From an uncultured Acetatifactor sp. (GTDB taxonomy: Bacteria; Bacillota; Clostridia; Lachnospirales; Lachnospiraceae): a stretch of DNA of 13,808 nt. The stretch covers positions 8,169 to 21,976 of the forward strand of contig CAJTKW010000055.1 of assembly GCA_910577035.1 (NCBI GenBank), written 5' to 3'. How positions within the stretch are numbered: the stretch's first letter is position 1; the number at the start of each line of letters is the position of its first letter. Positions 13,677 to 13,808 of this stretch are shown here, one piece after another. The notes under the pieces were generated by a model. The model saw only the letters and a list, made by a program, of their open reading frames with translations, ran no database searches and was not told the DNA's origin. A program made the position numbers and the translations under genes.

Positions 13677-13808
13677 CTATTTTTTGATCAGCAGCGATTT
13701 CCCCGTCATTTCTGCCGGCTGGTTTCTGCCCATAATCTGGATCAAAGTGGGCACAATATCCGCCAGGCAGCCGCCCTCCCGCAGACCGTAAGCAGGGTCC
13801 GCGTTCAC
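13677..13808 (-). CDS. gpmI: Phosphoglycerate mutase, cofactor-independent, 3' end only
   Basis: Only the last 43 residues are in the window. The ending GLREGGCLADIVPTLIQIMG followed by QPAEMTGKSLL matches the C terminus of the 2,3-bisphosphoglycerate-independent mutase, where the usual form is LRDGGxLxDIAPTxLxxxGxxxPxEMTGxSLI. This alkaline-phosphatase-fold enzyme interconverts 3- and 2-phosphoglycerate, the step before enolase. The metal-binding and catalytic residues lie mostly outside the window. The stop is TAG at 13679-13677. The gene is upstream of eno but separated from it by the acetyltransferase and reductase genes. Confidence 0.9.
   Translation of the reverse strand: MNADPAYGLREGGCLADIVPTLIQIMGRNQPAEMTGKSLLIKK

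Noticed and set aside
1..13808. Mobile elements, CRISPR arrays, tRNA genes or phage genes
   Set aside because: No transposase or integrase frames, repeat-spacer pattern, cloverleaf or attachment-site repeat could be seen.

Overview
The window looks like chromosomal DNA from a moderately GC-rich Gram-positive anaerobe, most likely a member of the Lachnospiraceae (Clostridia). The clues are strong AGGAGG-type ribosome binding sites, sigma-A-like promoters, a Firmicutes-type lipoprotein signal on the binding protein, a ferredoxin-type aldo/keto reductase, and the order gpmI ... eno ... secG, rnr. The genus assignment is inference. Every gene I can support lies on the minus strand, so transcription runs from high to low coordinates.

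Layout in the direction of transcription: the 3' end of gpmI (13808-13677); a GNAT acetyltransferase (13639-13190); an aldo/keto reductase with two 4Fe-4S motifs (13104-12082); eno (12017-10689); a 279-base regulatory gap with a likely eno terminator, a near-consensus promoter and a structured leader; a complete oligopeptide-type ABC importer, oppA-oppB-oppC-oppD-oppF (10409-1285); a small DUF3899-like membrane protein whose start overlaps the oppF stop; secG with its own promoter (801-562); a clear intrinsic terminator; and the 5' end of rnr (485-1). No tRNA, rRNA, CRISPR array, insertion sequence or phage gene was seen.

The housekeeping genes supply lower glycolysis (gpmI, eno), protein export (secG) and RNA decay (rnr). 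In many Firmicutes these sit close together, so the opp operon and the two enzymes between gpmI and eno look like insertions into that block. The importer consists of a lipoprotein binding protein, two permeases and two ATPases. Four of its five subunits are much longer than usual: OppA 884 residues, OppC 524, OppD 741, OppF 489. OppD and OppF carry large helical, charged insertions at different places in their nucleotide-binding domains, and OppC has a predicted outside loop of more than 200 residues. OppB is of normal size.

The main regulatory observations are: a 13-position inverted repeat that would bury the eno Shine-Dalgarno sequence; an oppA leader with a terminator-like hairpin and a competing long-range helix; a CodY-like palindrome upstream of the oppA promoter; a set of hairpins between oppA and oppB; and a terminator directly before rnr. 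The rnr gene starts at TTG and appears to lack the usual N-terminal winged-helix domain.
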